Below are positions 26,850 to 34,857 of a stretch of DNA of 34,857 nucleotides, one piece after another. The translations under genes and the position numbers were made by a program. Location: positions 1 through 34,857 of the forward strand of contig JAGDXJ010000038.1 in the NCBI GenBank assembly GCA_023256355.1, in the 5' to 3' direction. Under the pieces are notes generated by a model. The model was not told where the DNA came from. It saw only the letters and a list, made by a program, of their open reading frames with translations, and did no database searches. Positions within the stretch are counted from its first letter, which is position 1, and each line of letters opens with the position of its first letter. The stretch comes from Nitrososphaerales archaeon. GTDB taxonomy: Archaea; Thermoproteota; Nitrososphaeria; Conexivisphaerales; UBA164.

Positions 26850-27512
26850 ATGAAAATTGCAATTTTAGGCGGAACAGGCGATCTTGGGAAAGGCCTCGCT
26901 CTAAGGCTTGCTAAGATGAACGAAGTAATAATTGGCTCTCGTGAAAAGGAAAAAGCAGAAAAAATAGCTGAGGAATATAAAAAAGAAGCAGAGAAGTATG
27001 ACCTAAATCTTAAGTTTATTGGGCTAACAAATCAGGAGGCAGTTGAAAGTTCAGACAAAATAATTATAAGTGTGCCTCATGAAGTTCTACCTCAGTTTTT
27101 GATTACATTGAAGAATTATGAAGGTAAACTCTTTATATCTCCAATAGTACCCATGACAAAGACGAAATTCGGCTTTTCATATGAACCTTTTAGAATAGGA
27201 GATAAAGAAGTGTCTGCCGCAGAACTCATAAGGTCAACTCTTCAGGGAGCGAGAGTTGTTTCCGCTTTTCATACTGTGCCAGCAATGAAGCTTTCTGACC
27301 TTAACGCTAAGTTAAATTACGATGTGCTTGTAGCAGCTGAAGATCGAGCAACTTTTGCTGATGCTGCTGAAATCATTTCAAGCATTGAAGGACTCAATCC
27401 TCTTTATGCGGGTAAACTCTACGTTTCAAAGTATCTTGAGTCATTAACGCCTCTTCTGTTAAACATAGCTCTGAACAATGGTCTTCATGCTCCGAGCTTA
27501 AAGATAGTTTAA
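26850..27512 (+). CDS. npdG: F420-dependent NADP oxidoreductase (NADPH:F420 reductase)
   Basis: MKIAILGGTGDLGKGLALRLAK, VIIGSREKEKA, SDKIIISVPHEV, ARVVSAFHTVPA. Confidence 0.88.
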   Translation: MKIAILGGTGDLGKGLALRLAKMNEVIIGSREKEKAEKIAEEYKKEAEKYDLNLKFIGLTNQEAVESSDKIIISVPHEVLPQFLITLKNYEGKLFISPIVPMTKTKFGFSYEPFRIGDKEVSAAELIRSTLQGARVVSAFHTVPAMKLSDLNAKLNYDVLVAAEDRATFADAAEIISSIEGLNPLYAGKLYVSKYLESLTPLLLNIALNNGLHAPSLKIV

Positions 27513-27513
27513 A

Positions 27514-28350
27514 ATGAGCATAGGTTTAGCTTTAAGGCCTGAGGTCTTTAAGCCGGTAGAAATTTTAAGAATATCAGAAAACATACTTTCTGAATATTTT
27601 TTTATTCCAGACGTTTCAAAGGATCTCGACCCGATACAGCTCTCTTTTTCTATACTGTTAAAAAACAAAGAAACGATGGCCGGGCCAGGTGTTATCAGGA
27701 TAAACGAGTTGCAGCTTAACGAACTCATAAGACAGATAAAAACAATCAATGAAATAGTAGAAAACAGATTCTTCCTGGGAGTTGGGCTGGGTTCTGTAAG
27801 AGAAGACGTTTCCCAGGCAATTTTTAGTATGAGAGAAAAAATTTTAAAAATTAAGCAAGAAACAAACATCAAAATTATGGTTGCAACTTTAAGGGAAGGT
27901 TTGGCAAAAAGAGTTAGGGATATAAGCGACGGAATTATACTCAACTTTTCAACGTTTGAACATGCAAGAAGGGTTTCGTCAGTTTTTAAAAACGAAAACA
28001 GAAAAGTCATTTCTTATTTTAAAATCTTTATTGCGCAAACGCAAGATGCGGCCATCCATTTGGCAGTCAGTGAGTTGCAAAAATATGCCTCTTTTCCTCA
28101 GTATTATGAGCTATTTAAAAAGGAGGGTGTTATAGAAGATATCACAGCGCTGTATTCAAAGAGAGAAGAAGCGATCAGAAACCTTCAGGCTAAAGGAGTA
28201 ATAGCTATAAATCCTTCGCCCGATTTTATCAAAAACGTTTCAGACGTTTTTTATAAGAATGGTATAGATGTGCTCGCGCTTTATCCTTATTTTTCGCCAG
28301 CATACACTTATGATAAAAGATTTGCTTTTTTAAAAGAAGTATTTTCATGA
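27514..28350 (+). CDS. Luciferase-like, putative F420-dependent oxidoreductase (divergent)
   Basis: Paired with F420 reductase; RFFLGVGLGS motif; TIM-barrel-like layout. Confidence 0.65.
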   Translation: MSIGLALRPEVFKPVEILRISENILSEYFFIPDVSKDLDPIQLSFSILLKNKETMAGPGVIRINELQLNELIRQIKTINEIVENRFFLGVGLGSVREDVSQAIFSMREKILKIKQETNIKIMVATLREGLAKRVRDISDGIILNFSTFEHARRVSSVFKNENRKVISYFKIFIAQTQDAAIHLAVSELQKYASFPQYYELFKKEGVIEDITALYSKREEAIRNLQAKGVIAINPSPDFIKNVSDVFYKNGIDVLALYPYFSPAYTYDKRFAFLKEVFS

Positions 28351-28422
28351 AATTTCTAAAAATTAAGTTAATAAAAGGAATATGTTTAAAAACCCTGAAT
28401 GTTTAATCATTTTGAACGATAT

Positions 28423-28965
28423 TTGAAATTTCCAATATGTACTTTTGATGCAAAAGTTGGAGTATTATGTCCGAAGTGTGAGGAGAGATTAAGAAACGGA
28501 GAGATAACAGAAGCTGACGTTAAAGTATCTTTTATTCTTGCTAAACTTGCAAATCAGCTTCCGGCTCTTGATAAATTAACGCTTAAGAGAGCCTACAAAG
28601 TAGGCGATGATTATGTTCTTTTATTCAATCAAGGGGAGGCAAAGATTGTTTTAAGCAACAAACAAATAATCACAAAACTGAGGGAAGCGCTGGGCAATGT
28701 TTGGATTACAGAACAGACTTCAGATACAAGACAGTTTTTAGAAAATTTGATGTATCCAATTAGGCTTTTGACAATAAACATAGTGTGGCTGCCCGATGGT
28801 TCAAGGCATATCAAGGCAATAATAGCTGGTCAAGAAACATATAATTTACCCGTTGATTTAAATAAAGTTAAAGAAATAACAAAAATTATAACGGGGGACG
28901 AGATAGTATTTGAGTTTGAAAAAGGAAGGTTCACCAAAAAGAGTTCAGTCGCTAGAGCTAGGTAA
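28423..28965 (+). CDS. NusA-like KH-domain RNA-binding protein; ORF track opens at ATG 28399
   Basis: MKFPICTFDAKVGVLCPKCEERLRNGEITEADVKVS; KH-like C-terminus; sits upstream of aspS. Confidence 0.65.
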   Translation: MKFPICTFDAKVGVLCPKCEERLRNGEITEADVKVSFILAKLANQLPALDKLTLKRAYKVGDDYVLLFNQGEAKIVLSNKQIITKLREALGNVWITEQTSDTRQFLENLMYPIRLLTINIVWLPDGSRHIKAIIAGQETYNLPVDLNKVKEITKIITGDEIVFEFEKGRFTKKSSVARAR

Positions 28966-30160
28966 AAACGAAGGAAAGTACGTGGAGCTTCACGGATGGG
29001 TACACGATATAAGAATCCTTGGTAAATTAACGTTTTTAATAATTGGCGATCCTTACGGTTATTATCAGGCAGTACTAAAAGGCGAATTAGCACAAAAAGG
29101 TTCTTCAATATCAAGACAGAGCTATGTAGTTTTAAGAGGAAACGTTGTTAAAAGCAGTTCAAAAATAAATCCATATGAGGTTCAGGTTGATTTCTTTGAA
29201 ATCGTAAACGATGCTGATAAGGTTCTTCCTTTAGATCCAGCGTCAAAAGTACAGAGCGAACTGATGACAAGGGTAAACAACAGACCGCTTGACCTCAGAG
29301 ATTCTGAAGAAAGAAAAATATTTTTGATGCGCGCTGATGTTTTACGTATAATAAGGGATTTTTTAGTTCAAAATGGATTTATTGAAGTAGATACGCCAAA
29401 AATAATTGCAACAGCATCAGAAGGGGGAGCAGAACTTTTTAAGGTTGATTATTTTGGAAGGCCGGCATATCTAGCACAGAGCCCGCAGCTTTATAAAGAA
29501 GAGTTAGTTTTAGCTCTTGGTAAAGTTTTTGAAATTGCCCATTATTTTAGAGCAGAAAAATCAAACACTGTAAAACATCTCAATGAGTTCACAAGCGTTG
29601 ATATAGAATCGGCCATGATGGAAAAGTTTGACGTAATGAAAATTCTTGAAGAGCTAATAAAGCACATTCACAGCTTATTAAAAGCTAGTGGTTATCAGGT
29701 CAATGAGCTTAAAGATCATTTTCCGGTATATACATACGAACAGGTATGTAATAGCACGGGGGTAAAATTCGGTGAAGATCTAACAACAGATGTATTGAAC
29801 GAATTTGGTAAAGATAAAGAATTTTACTTTATAATAGATTGGCCCCTTTCATTAAAGCCATTTTATACAATGCCAAAAGGAGAAAAATTAAGCGAATCAT
29901 TTGATTTAATGTATAAGGGTCTTGAATTAGCCTCTGGTGGACAAAGAATACATAAATACGATCTTCTGGTCGAGAGATTAAAGGCTAACAACCTAAATCC
30001 AGAAAGTTTTTCAGAGCACCTGAAAGTTTACAGATGGGGAATGCCTGTCCACTCAGGATGGGGATTAGGTTTCGACAGGCTTATGATGGTATTGACTGGC
30101 AGAAGCAACATACGAGAAGTTGTTCTTTATCCTCGTGACTCAAAACATTTAGCTCCTTGA
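28910..30160 (+). CDS. aspS: Aspartyl-tRNA synthetase (archaeal type)
   Basis: OB-fold VELHGWVHDIRILGKLTFL, class II motif FIEVDTPKIIATASEGGAELF, YLAQSPQLYKEEL, FRAEKSNTVKHLNEFTSVDIE, GWGLGFDRLMM. Confidence 0.96.
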   Translation: MSLKKEGSPKRVQSLELGKNEGKYVELHGWVHDIRILGKLTFLIIGDPYGYYQAVLKGELAQKGSSISRQSYVVLRGNVVKSSSKINPYEVQVDFFEIVNDADKVLPLDPASKVQSELMTRVNNRPLDLRDSEERKIFLMRADVLRIIRDFLVQNGFIEVDTPKIIATASEGGAELFKVDYFGRPAYLAQSPQLYKEELVLALGKVFEIAHYFRAEKSNTVKHLNEFTSVDIESAMMEKFDVMKILEELIKHIHSLLKASGYQVNELKDHFPVYTYEQVCNSTGVKFGEDLTTDVLNEFGKDKEFYFIIDWPLSLKPFYTMPKGEKLSESFDLMYKGLELASGGQRIHKYDLLVERLKANNLNPESFSEHLKVYRWGMPVHSGWGLGFDRLMMVLTGRSNIREVVLYPRDSKHLAP

Positions 30161-32962
30161 TTTTTTTATCTTTAAAAATGCCAAAGACCTCTTTCTTTCT
30201 GTTTCCATCAGAGAATAATAAAACATTTCATCGTCCTGCATTGCGGCCAGCTCGTCTCTTGTATTTTTAGGTATGTCAAAACAGAGAGTTATAGCTCCGC
30301 GTCTTCCGTATTTTTTTAAAAACTCCATAACTTTTTTTGCATCATCAGAATATTTTTTATTTCTCAAGATATTCTCTCTTACAAAGTCTTCACCTTCATC
30401 TAAAAGTGCTATTTCGGTAGATCCGCACTGTTCACACCTTGGAGGATCACCCAGATAATAAGGCTGGACGGTGTATACAGCACCACACGAAAAACAGTAA
30501 GCTGTTTTTACACATCCAAGGCTTCGCGCCTTTCCTCCTTCAATTATAAGCCTTTTAAGCCTAGAGGGATCTATTACTTCGCCTTGTCTCGCCATTTCCT
30601 CTATTCCTATAAGAGCTATAGGCGAAGGTTCATCGAGCTCACCAAAGTTAATCAGCGCTTTTTTCCCGGTTAATAAATCGTTAATCAACTCATGTACAGC
30701 TTTCCAGTCAAGATCCTGTTCAAGCATAGTTCTCATGGCTTCCTCATATACAGGCGTCCCTTTGAGAGTTTCCGCTAAAACTTTAGCTTCAGAAAGCGTT
30801 ATCATTTTTTCATGTTCAATAATGCCCATTTTTCTTGCCGCTTGAATTAACCTTCTTCTGAAAATTCCTGTGTTTTCACAAGACCTTTTAGCTAAATCCT
30901 CTAAGTCATAATTAGCTAGGTTTTTGAAAATTTTTTCAAGAATTCCCGAATCTAAGCCAGAAATTTCAAGTATTATTCTGTAAGGATCGTTCTTTACTTT
31001 AACGGGCCTTGTAGTTTCTTCACTTATAAGATGAGCAAGCATTCTTGCGAGGGTTCTGTTTCCAAGAAGCCCTATGTGTGTATGGATTATCAGGTATGGG
31101 TTATGCGATTCTAAAGTTATTATATGGTCAGAAGGAACCTCTAAACCTCTTTTAACCTGCAGAGCTATTTCTATAAGAATGTTTTCAGCAGATTCGTCAT
31201 CTAGCGGGAAGTATTCTTTAAGAAATTCTTTTGCTTTTTCTATATCTCCTTTCTTTATGAAATCAGCAAGCATTCCCCTTATTTTTCCTACTTCCTGAGC
31301 CACTTCTTTTATTACTGGTATTTCTTCACCTATCCAGCTAGGTATAGCTCCTAAAGGATCTTTAGCCGCTTTGGCATATACTCTGTTTTTAACGACGTTG
31401 GTTATAACCCAAGCATTACCGGCAAGAATGAATTTTGTCCCTATTTCACCATATTCAGAAATGAAACTTTCATCAAGCTGGCCGATGGGTTCGTCATTAT
31501 CCTCGTTAATAACTATATAGTTAACTTCCTCCGGAATCATGCTCAAGTTTGAAAAATAATATTCGTAAAGTGGTCCAGCTCTTGATGGCTTCATTGCAGC
31601 TCCTTCTTTGTACCTTAGCAACGGCGGTTTTCTATCATTCATAAAACTAATTATTTTATTGAGTTCGTTTAATGAGAGATCTTTATATGGGTATGTTTTT
31701 TTAAAGATATCTAAAAGTTCATCAGCTTTGAGAACCAGATTTTCCATCATCAATCCCGCTATCTGTTGCATCATCACATCAGCAGGCTTTTCAGGTATTA
31801 TTATTGGCTCAACCTTTCCTTCCATGCCCATTTTTGCCAAAACTGAAGCTTCGAGAGCATCGTCTGCGTCCTGAACTATTATGACTCCTTTGCTAACCTT
31901 TTTTAAGCTGTGACCGCTTCTTCCAGTTCTTTGAATGAGCTTTGAAGCCTGTCTGGGAGAATTATACTGAACTATAAGGTCTAAGTCTCCTATGTCTATT
32001 CCAAGTTCTAAGCTTGAAGTGCATATAACGCCTGAAATTTTGCCGTACTTAATCCCAGTTTCAGCATTGCTGCGTGTTTCTGCTGAAAGGCTTCCGTGAT
32101 GAATCGCTATGGGATAGGTTGGATCAATAATCCTGATCTTGCTTGCAAGGGACTCAGCTTCGCTTCTTGTATTTGTAAAAATAAGTGCTTTTTTACCTTT
32201 GACTTCCTTTAATAATTCTTCAAGCCTTACTGTTAAATCTGGAAGTAATGGCCCTTCAGTTTTGTCTTTAGCTTTATGATATACTATTTTAAACGAAAAA
32301 AGTTTTTTTGGAAAAGCAGAAATTACCCGAATATCTTTTCCTGATTCGACTAAAAATTTTGCAACCTCGTTTGCGTTTCCAACAGTTGCGGATAGACCTA
32401 CTATCTGTAAATCATTTTTTGTAAGTCTTTTTAGTCTCTGCAAACTAACTGCGAGCTGCGTGCCCCTTTTATCATTTGCCAGTTCATGCACTTCATCAAC
32501 TACCACGTGCCTCACGTTCTTTAGAAGTTCTCTGAGCTTCTTGGCGACAAGAATTATCTGCAATGTTTCAGGAGTTGTTATAAGCAAATTTGGCGGCGCT
32601 AGAACCTGCTGTCTTCTCTCTTCTTTGCTCGTATCGCCATGCCTTACAGCCATTCTAAAATCAAGCCTTTGGGCCCACCAGCTCAACCTATCTAACAGAT
32701 CTCTGTTCAAAGCTCTAAGTGGTGTTATGTAGAGCATGGTAAGTCCATTTTTTCCATTTTTAAGCATAAGGTCAAACAATGGAAGCATTGCAGCCTCAGT
32801 TTTTCCAGACCCGGTAGGGGAAATTAGCAAAGCATTTTCCCCATTAAGTATAGCGGGTATGGCAAGTTTCTGAATTTCAGAGGGTTCTTCTAACCCTCTC
32901 TCTTTTAATAAAGCTTTTATTGGTTCACTTAAAGCTTCAAATCCACCTTTATTTTCATACAT
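30149..32962 (-). CDS. lhr: Lhr-family DEAD/DEAH-box superfamily 2 helicase
   Basis: SPTGSGKTEAAMLPLFD, VVDEVHEL, GLSATVGN, IQRTGRSGHS; C-terminal CFSCG...CEQCG zinc ribbon. Confidence 0.94.
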   Translation of the reverse strand: MYENKGGFEALSEPIKALLKERGLEEPSEIQKLAIPAILNGENALLISPTGSGKTEAAMLPLFDLMLKNGKNGLTMLYITPLRALNRDLLDRLSWWAQRLDFRMAVRHGDTSKEERRQQVLAPPNLLITTPETLQIILVAKKLRELLKNVRHVVVDEVHELANDKRGTQLAVSLQRLKRLTKNDLQIVGLSATVGNANEVAKFLVESGKDIRVISAFPKKLFSFKIVYHKAKDKTEGPLLPDLTVRLEELLKEVKGKKALIFTNTRSEAESLASKIRIIDPTYPIAIHHGSLSAETRSNAETGIKYGKISGVICTSSLELGIDIGDLDLIVQYNSPRQASKLIQRTGRSGHSLKKVSKGVIIVQDADDALEASVLAKMGMEGKVEPIIIPEKPADVMMQQIAGLMMENLVLKADELLDIFKKTYPYKDLSLNELNKIISFMNDRKPPLLRYKEGAAMKPSRAGPLYEYYFSNLSMIPEEVNYIVINEDNDEPIGQLDESFISEYGEIGTKFILAGNAWVITNVVKNRVYAKAAKDPLGAIPSWIGEEIPVIKEVAQEVGKIRGMLADFIKKGDIEKAKEFLKEYFPLDDESAENILIEIALQVKRGLEVPSDHIITLESHNPYLIIHTHIGLLGNRTLARMLAHLISEETTRPVKVKNDPYRIILEISGLDSGILEKIFKNLANYDLEDLAKRSCENTGIFRRRLIQAARKMGIIEHEKMITLSEAKVLAETLKGTPVYEEAMRTMLEQDLDWKAVHELINDLLTGKKALINFGELDEPSPIALIGIEEMARQGEVIDPSRLKRLIIEGGKARSLGCVKTAYCFSCGAVYTVQPYYLGDPPRCEQCGSTEIALLDEGEDFVRENILRNKKYSDDAKKVMEFLKKYGRRGAITLCFDIPKNTRDELAAMQDDEMFYYSLMETERKRSLAFLKIKKSRS

Positions 32963-33012
32963 TTACAAACTCATAAAACGACCCATAATATATAAATAAT
33001 TTATTAAAATTG

Positions 33013-33060
33013 TTGTTAACTAGCGCTGGGTTTTATATTGATATTAAGCTTAGTTAACAA
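33013..33060. repeat. 10-bp inverted repeat in lhr/glnA divergent intergenic region
   Basis: TTGTTAACTA (33013-33022) and TAGTTAACAA (33051-33060), 28-nt spacer. Confidence 0.55.
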
Positions 33061-33218
33061 ACCTGGCTCAATCAATCTATAATAAAAAATTAGCAAAGTA
33101 GTGTTTTTACCATAAGAAAGTATACCGTAAACAACGTTTATTAACTTTGGTCATACTTTAAACTGATTTTTAATTTTATCATTAATATAATTTAACTGTT
33201 CATTTTTTAACCGTAAGC

Positions 33219-33227
33219 TTTATAAAA
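33219..33227 (+). promoter_or_regulatory. TATA box of glnA
   Basis: CTTTATAAAA about 30 nt upstream of ATG 33253. Confidence 0.6.
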
Positions 33228-33252
33228 CATTCAAATTTAAATACAATGCATA

Positions 33253-34698
33253 ATGCCCTACGTTATAGAAGATGGAAAAAAAGTACCCAGGAACATAACA
33301 TTAGACGAGGTATTAAAATCTCTTAAAGAGGTCAAATTTGTCAACATGCAATTTTCAGATTTAAGGGGAAAACTTCAGCACTTTTCTATTCCATCATATG
33401 AGATAAATGAAAACGCTTTCAAAGAAGGTTTTCCAAAGGTCGATGGCAGTAGCATAATGGGCTTTACTGATATCGATGATTCTGATCTTGTTTTTATACC
33501 AGATATAACTACATTTTCAAAAATTCCATGGAATCAAAAAGAAGCTAGATTTATGGGGGGTATAATGTCTGAAATGAGCACGGTTAGATTAGACAGCGAT
33601 TCAAGAGCGGTTGCTGAAAGCGTTCAGAAATTCCTTACAGAAAAGGGTTTAACTGCATTTTTTGGACCAGAAGTTGAGTTTTTTGTTTTTGACGATGTAA
33701 GGTTTGATGCTGAGTATGGTTACAAACAGTATTATAAGGTCATTTCTAATGAGGCGCCATTTTCCCAAAACCCCTTAAAAATGAGGGAAAAAGAAGGATA
33801 TTATCCTGAAACTCCCATTGATTCTTTAGCAGAATACCGTAACGCTGTTTCTGAATATCTTTACTCTTTTGGTTATTTACCCTTGGTCCATCATCATGAA
33901 GTAGCTGCTGTTGGACAGGTTGAAATAAATTTTGAAAAAGAGACTTTGGTTGGCGCTGCTGATGGAATTTTAACCGTAAAGTACGTCGCATCAAACACTG
34001 CAAGCATGATGGGGAAATATGCTACTTTTATGCCTAAACCAGTGTTCGGAGAAAATGGAAGCGGCATGCATGTTCATGTAAGTATATGGGAAGGTAACGG
34101 ATATAATGCAAAGCAGAACCTTTTTTATGATGAGAACGACAGTTATGCTGAGCTCAGTCAGACAGGCAGGTACTTTGTGGGCGGTCTTTTAACGCATAGC
34201 AGTTCCTTAGCGGCCATTGTAGCTCCGACGACAAACAGTTACAAGAGGTTAGTGCCAGGCTACGAAGCTCCTACATTTATAGCATGGAGCAGAGGAAACA
34301 GGAGCGCCAATGTTAGAATACCTGCTTACAGAAAGGCTTCCCCTTCTGAAAAGAGAGTAGAATTCAGAACTCCTGATCCGAGCTGCAATCCTTATCTTGC
34401 ACTATCAGCTATATTGCTCGCAGGTTTAGACGGCATCAATAAAAAGATAGATCCTGGAGATCCTGTTGATAAAAACCTTTACGAGTTGTCAGAATCGGAG
34501 CTGAGAAATTATAACATTAAAAAGCTGCCTGGAAGCTTAAAAGAAGCGATCGAAGAACTTCTCTCAGACAATCAATACCTTAAACCATTCTTTTCAGACA
34601 CTCTACTTGAAAAATATATAAAAATAAAGTATAATGAATACTATTCAGTAGCAGCCAGGCCTCATCCTTATGAGTTTAAACTGTATTTTGATTTTTAA
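33253..34698 (+). CDS. glnA: Glutamine synthetase type I
   Basis: FVNMQFSDLRGKLQHFSIP, DGSSIMGF, GPEVEFFVFD, HHHEVAAVGQVEINF, GSGMHVHVSIW, NSYKRLVPGYEAP, EFRTPDPSCNPYLALSAIL. Confidence 0.96.
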   Translation: MPYVIEDGKKVPRNITLDEVLKSLKEVKFVNMQFSDLRGKLQHFSIPSYEINENAFKEGFPKVDGSSIMGFTDIDDSDLVFIPDITTFSKIPWNQKEARFMGGIMSEMSTVRLDSDSRAVAESVQKFLTEKGLTAFFGPEVEFFVFDDVRFDAEYGYKQYYKVISNEAPFSQNPLKMREKEGYYPETPIDSLAEYRNAVSEYLYSFGYLPLVHHHEVAAVGQVEINFEKETLVGAADGILTVKYVASNTASMMGKYATFMPKPVFGENGSGMHVHVSIWEGNGYNAKQNLFYDENDSYAELSQTGRYFVGGLLTHSSSLAAIVAPTTNSYKRLVPGYEAPTFIAWSRGNRSANVRIPAYRKASPSEKRVEFRTPDPSCNPYLALSAILLAGLDGINKKIDPGDPVDKNLYELSESELRNYNIKKLPGSLKEAIEELLSDNQYLKPFFSDTLLEKYIKIKYNEYYSVAARPHPYEFKLYFDF

Positions 34699-34729
34699 AC
34701 TATCGGGGTTAAGGAAACTTCTGTCCACT

Positions 34730-34738
34730 TATATAAAA
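34730..34738 (+). promoter_or_regulatory. TATA box of downstream ncRNA candidate
   Basis: TTATATAAAA in the glnA 3' intergenic; about 25 nt upstream of the structured region. Confidence 0.5.
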
Positions 34739-34747
34739 CATATTAGT

Positions 34748-34857
34748 CAGGTCAACAAAAGATGACCTGAGTGGGGAGTAGGGGCGGAAGTCCCCTTCCA
34801 CAAGCTTTAGATAGCCCCTTACAGAAATGTTTTTGAAGCCTTCTGGTCATGATTTTT
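34748..34857 (+). ncRNA. Unassigned structured RNA candidate (about 95-110 nt)
   Basis: ATGACC (34762-34767) pairs with GGTCAT (34845-34850), enclosing AGGGGC (34780-34785)/GCCCCT (34814-34819) and GGAAG-TCCC-CTTCC (34786-34799); ends in GATTTTT; G/C-rich against AT-rich intergenic background. Confidence 0.5.

Noticed and set aside
27498-28010. 170-aa minus-strand ORF opposite the luciferase-like gene
   Set aside because: Low-complexity hydrophobic/Ser translation typical of shadow ORFs.
34778-34823. H/ACA guide RNA (hairpin followed by ACA)
   Set aside because: No two-sided pseudouridylation pocket and no clear kink-turn in the upper stem.
34762-34850. RNase P RNA-like words GGAAGTCC and ACAGAA in the ncRNA candidate
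   Set aside because: The 3' ACAGAA segment is not followed by the sequence needed to pair with AGTCCCC as helix P4, and the region is far too short for the remaining conserved cores.
1-34857. tRNA/rRNA genes or CRISPR array
   Set aside because: Intergenic regions are short; no cloverleaf with T-loop consensus, no rRNA stretches and no regularly spaced repeats were seen.

Overview
The window is an AT-rich, gene-dense archaeal chromosome segment. The evidence is archaeal-only families (HMG-CoA synthase/thiolase/DUF35 cluster, SRP19, DUF1512, Lhr, archaeal-type SAM synthetase, NADP:F420 reductase) and TATA boxes about 26 nt upstream of several start codons, i.e. apparently leaderless mRNAs. Main blocks: (1) partial CBS protein, CoA-disulfide-reductase-like flavoprotein, HTH-CBS regulator, SAM synthetase and a compact MetF-like protein; (2) branched-chain amino acid operon ilvB-ilvH-ilvC-leuA-leuB; (3) coiled-coil protein and an atypical HAD protein; (4) mevalonate entry cluster; (5) a carbohydrate island (GH15, glycogen debranching enzyme, SMP-30 lactonase, gluconate-dehydratase-like enolase, glucose dehydrogenase, KDG aldolase, DhaL, DhaK) that looks like a glucan-to-pyruvate Entner-Doudoroff module with a built-in triose kinase; (6) HtpX, SRP19, small zinc ribbons, DUF1512; (7) F420 oxidoreductase pair; (8) NusA-like KH protein, AspRS, Lhr; (9) glutamine synthetase followed by an unannotated structured ncRNA candidate with its own TATA box. 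The best leads are the ED-DhaKL module with an operator-like palindrome on the dhaK start, the ncRNA candidate after glnA, and a solo IS200/IS605-type right end (possible orphan omega-RNA scaffold) near the left edge. All family calls were made by eye from the translations; no searches or folding were run.
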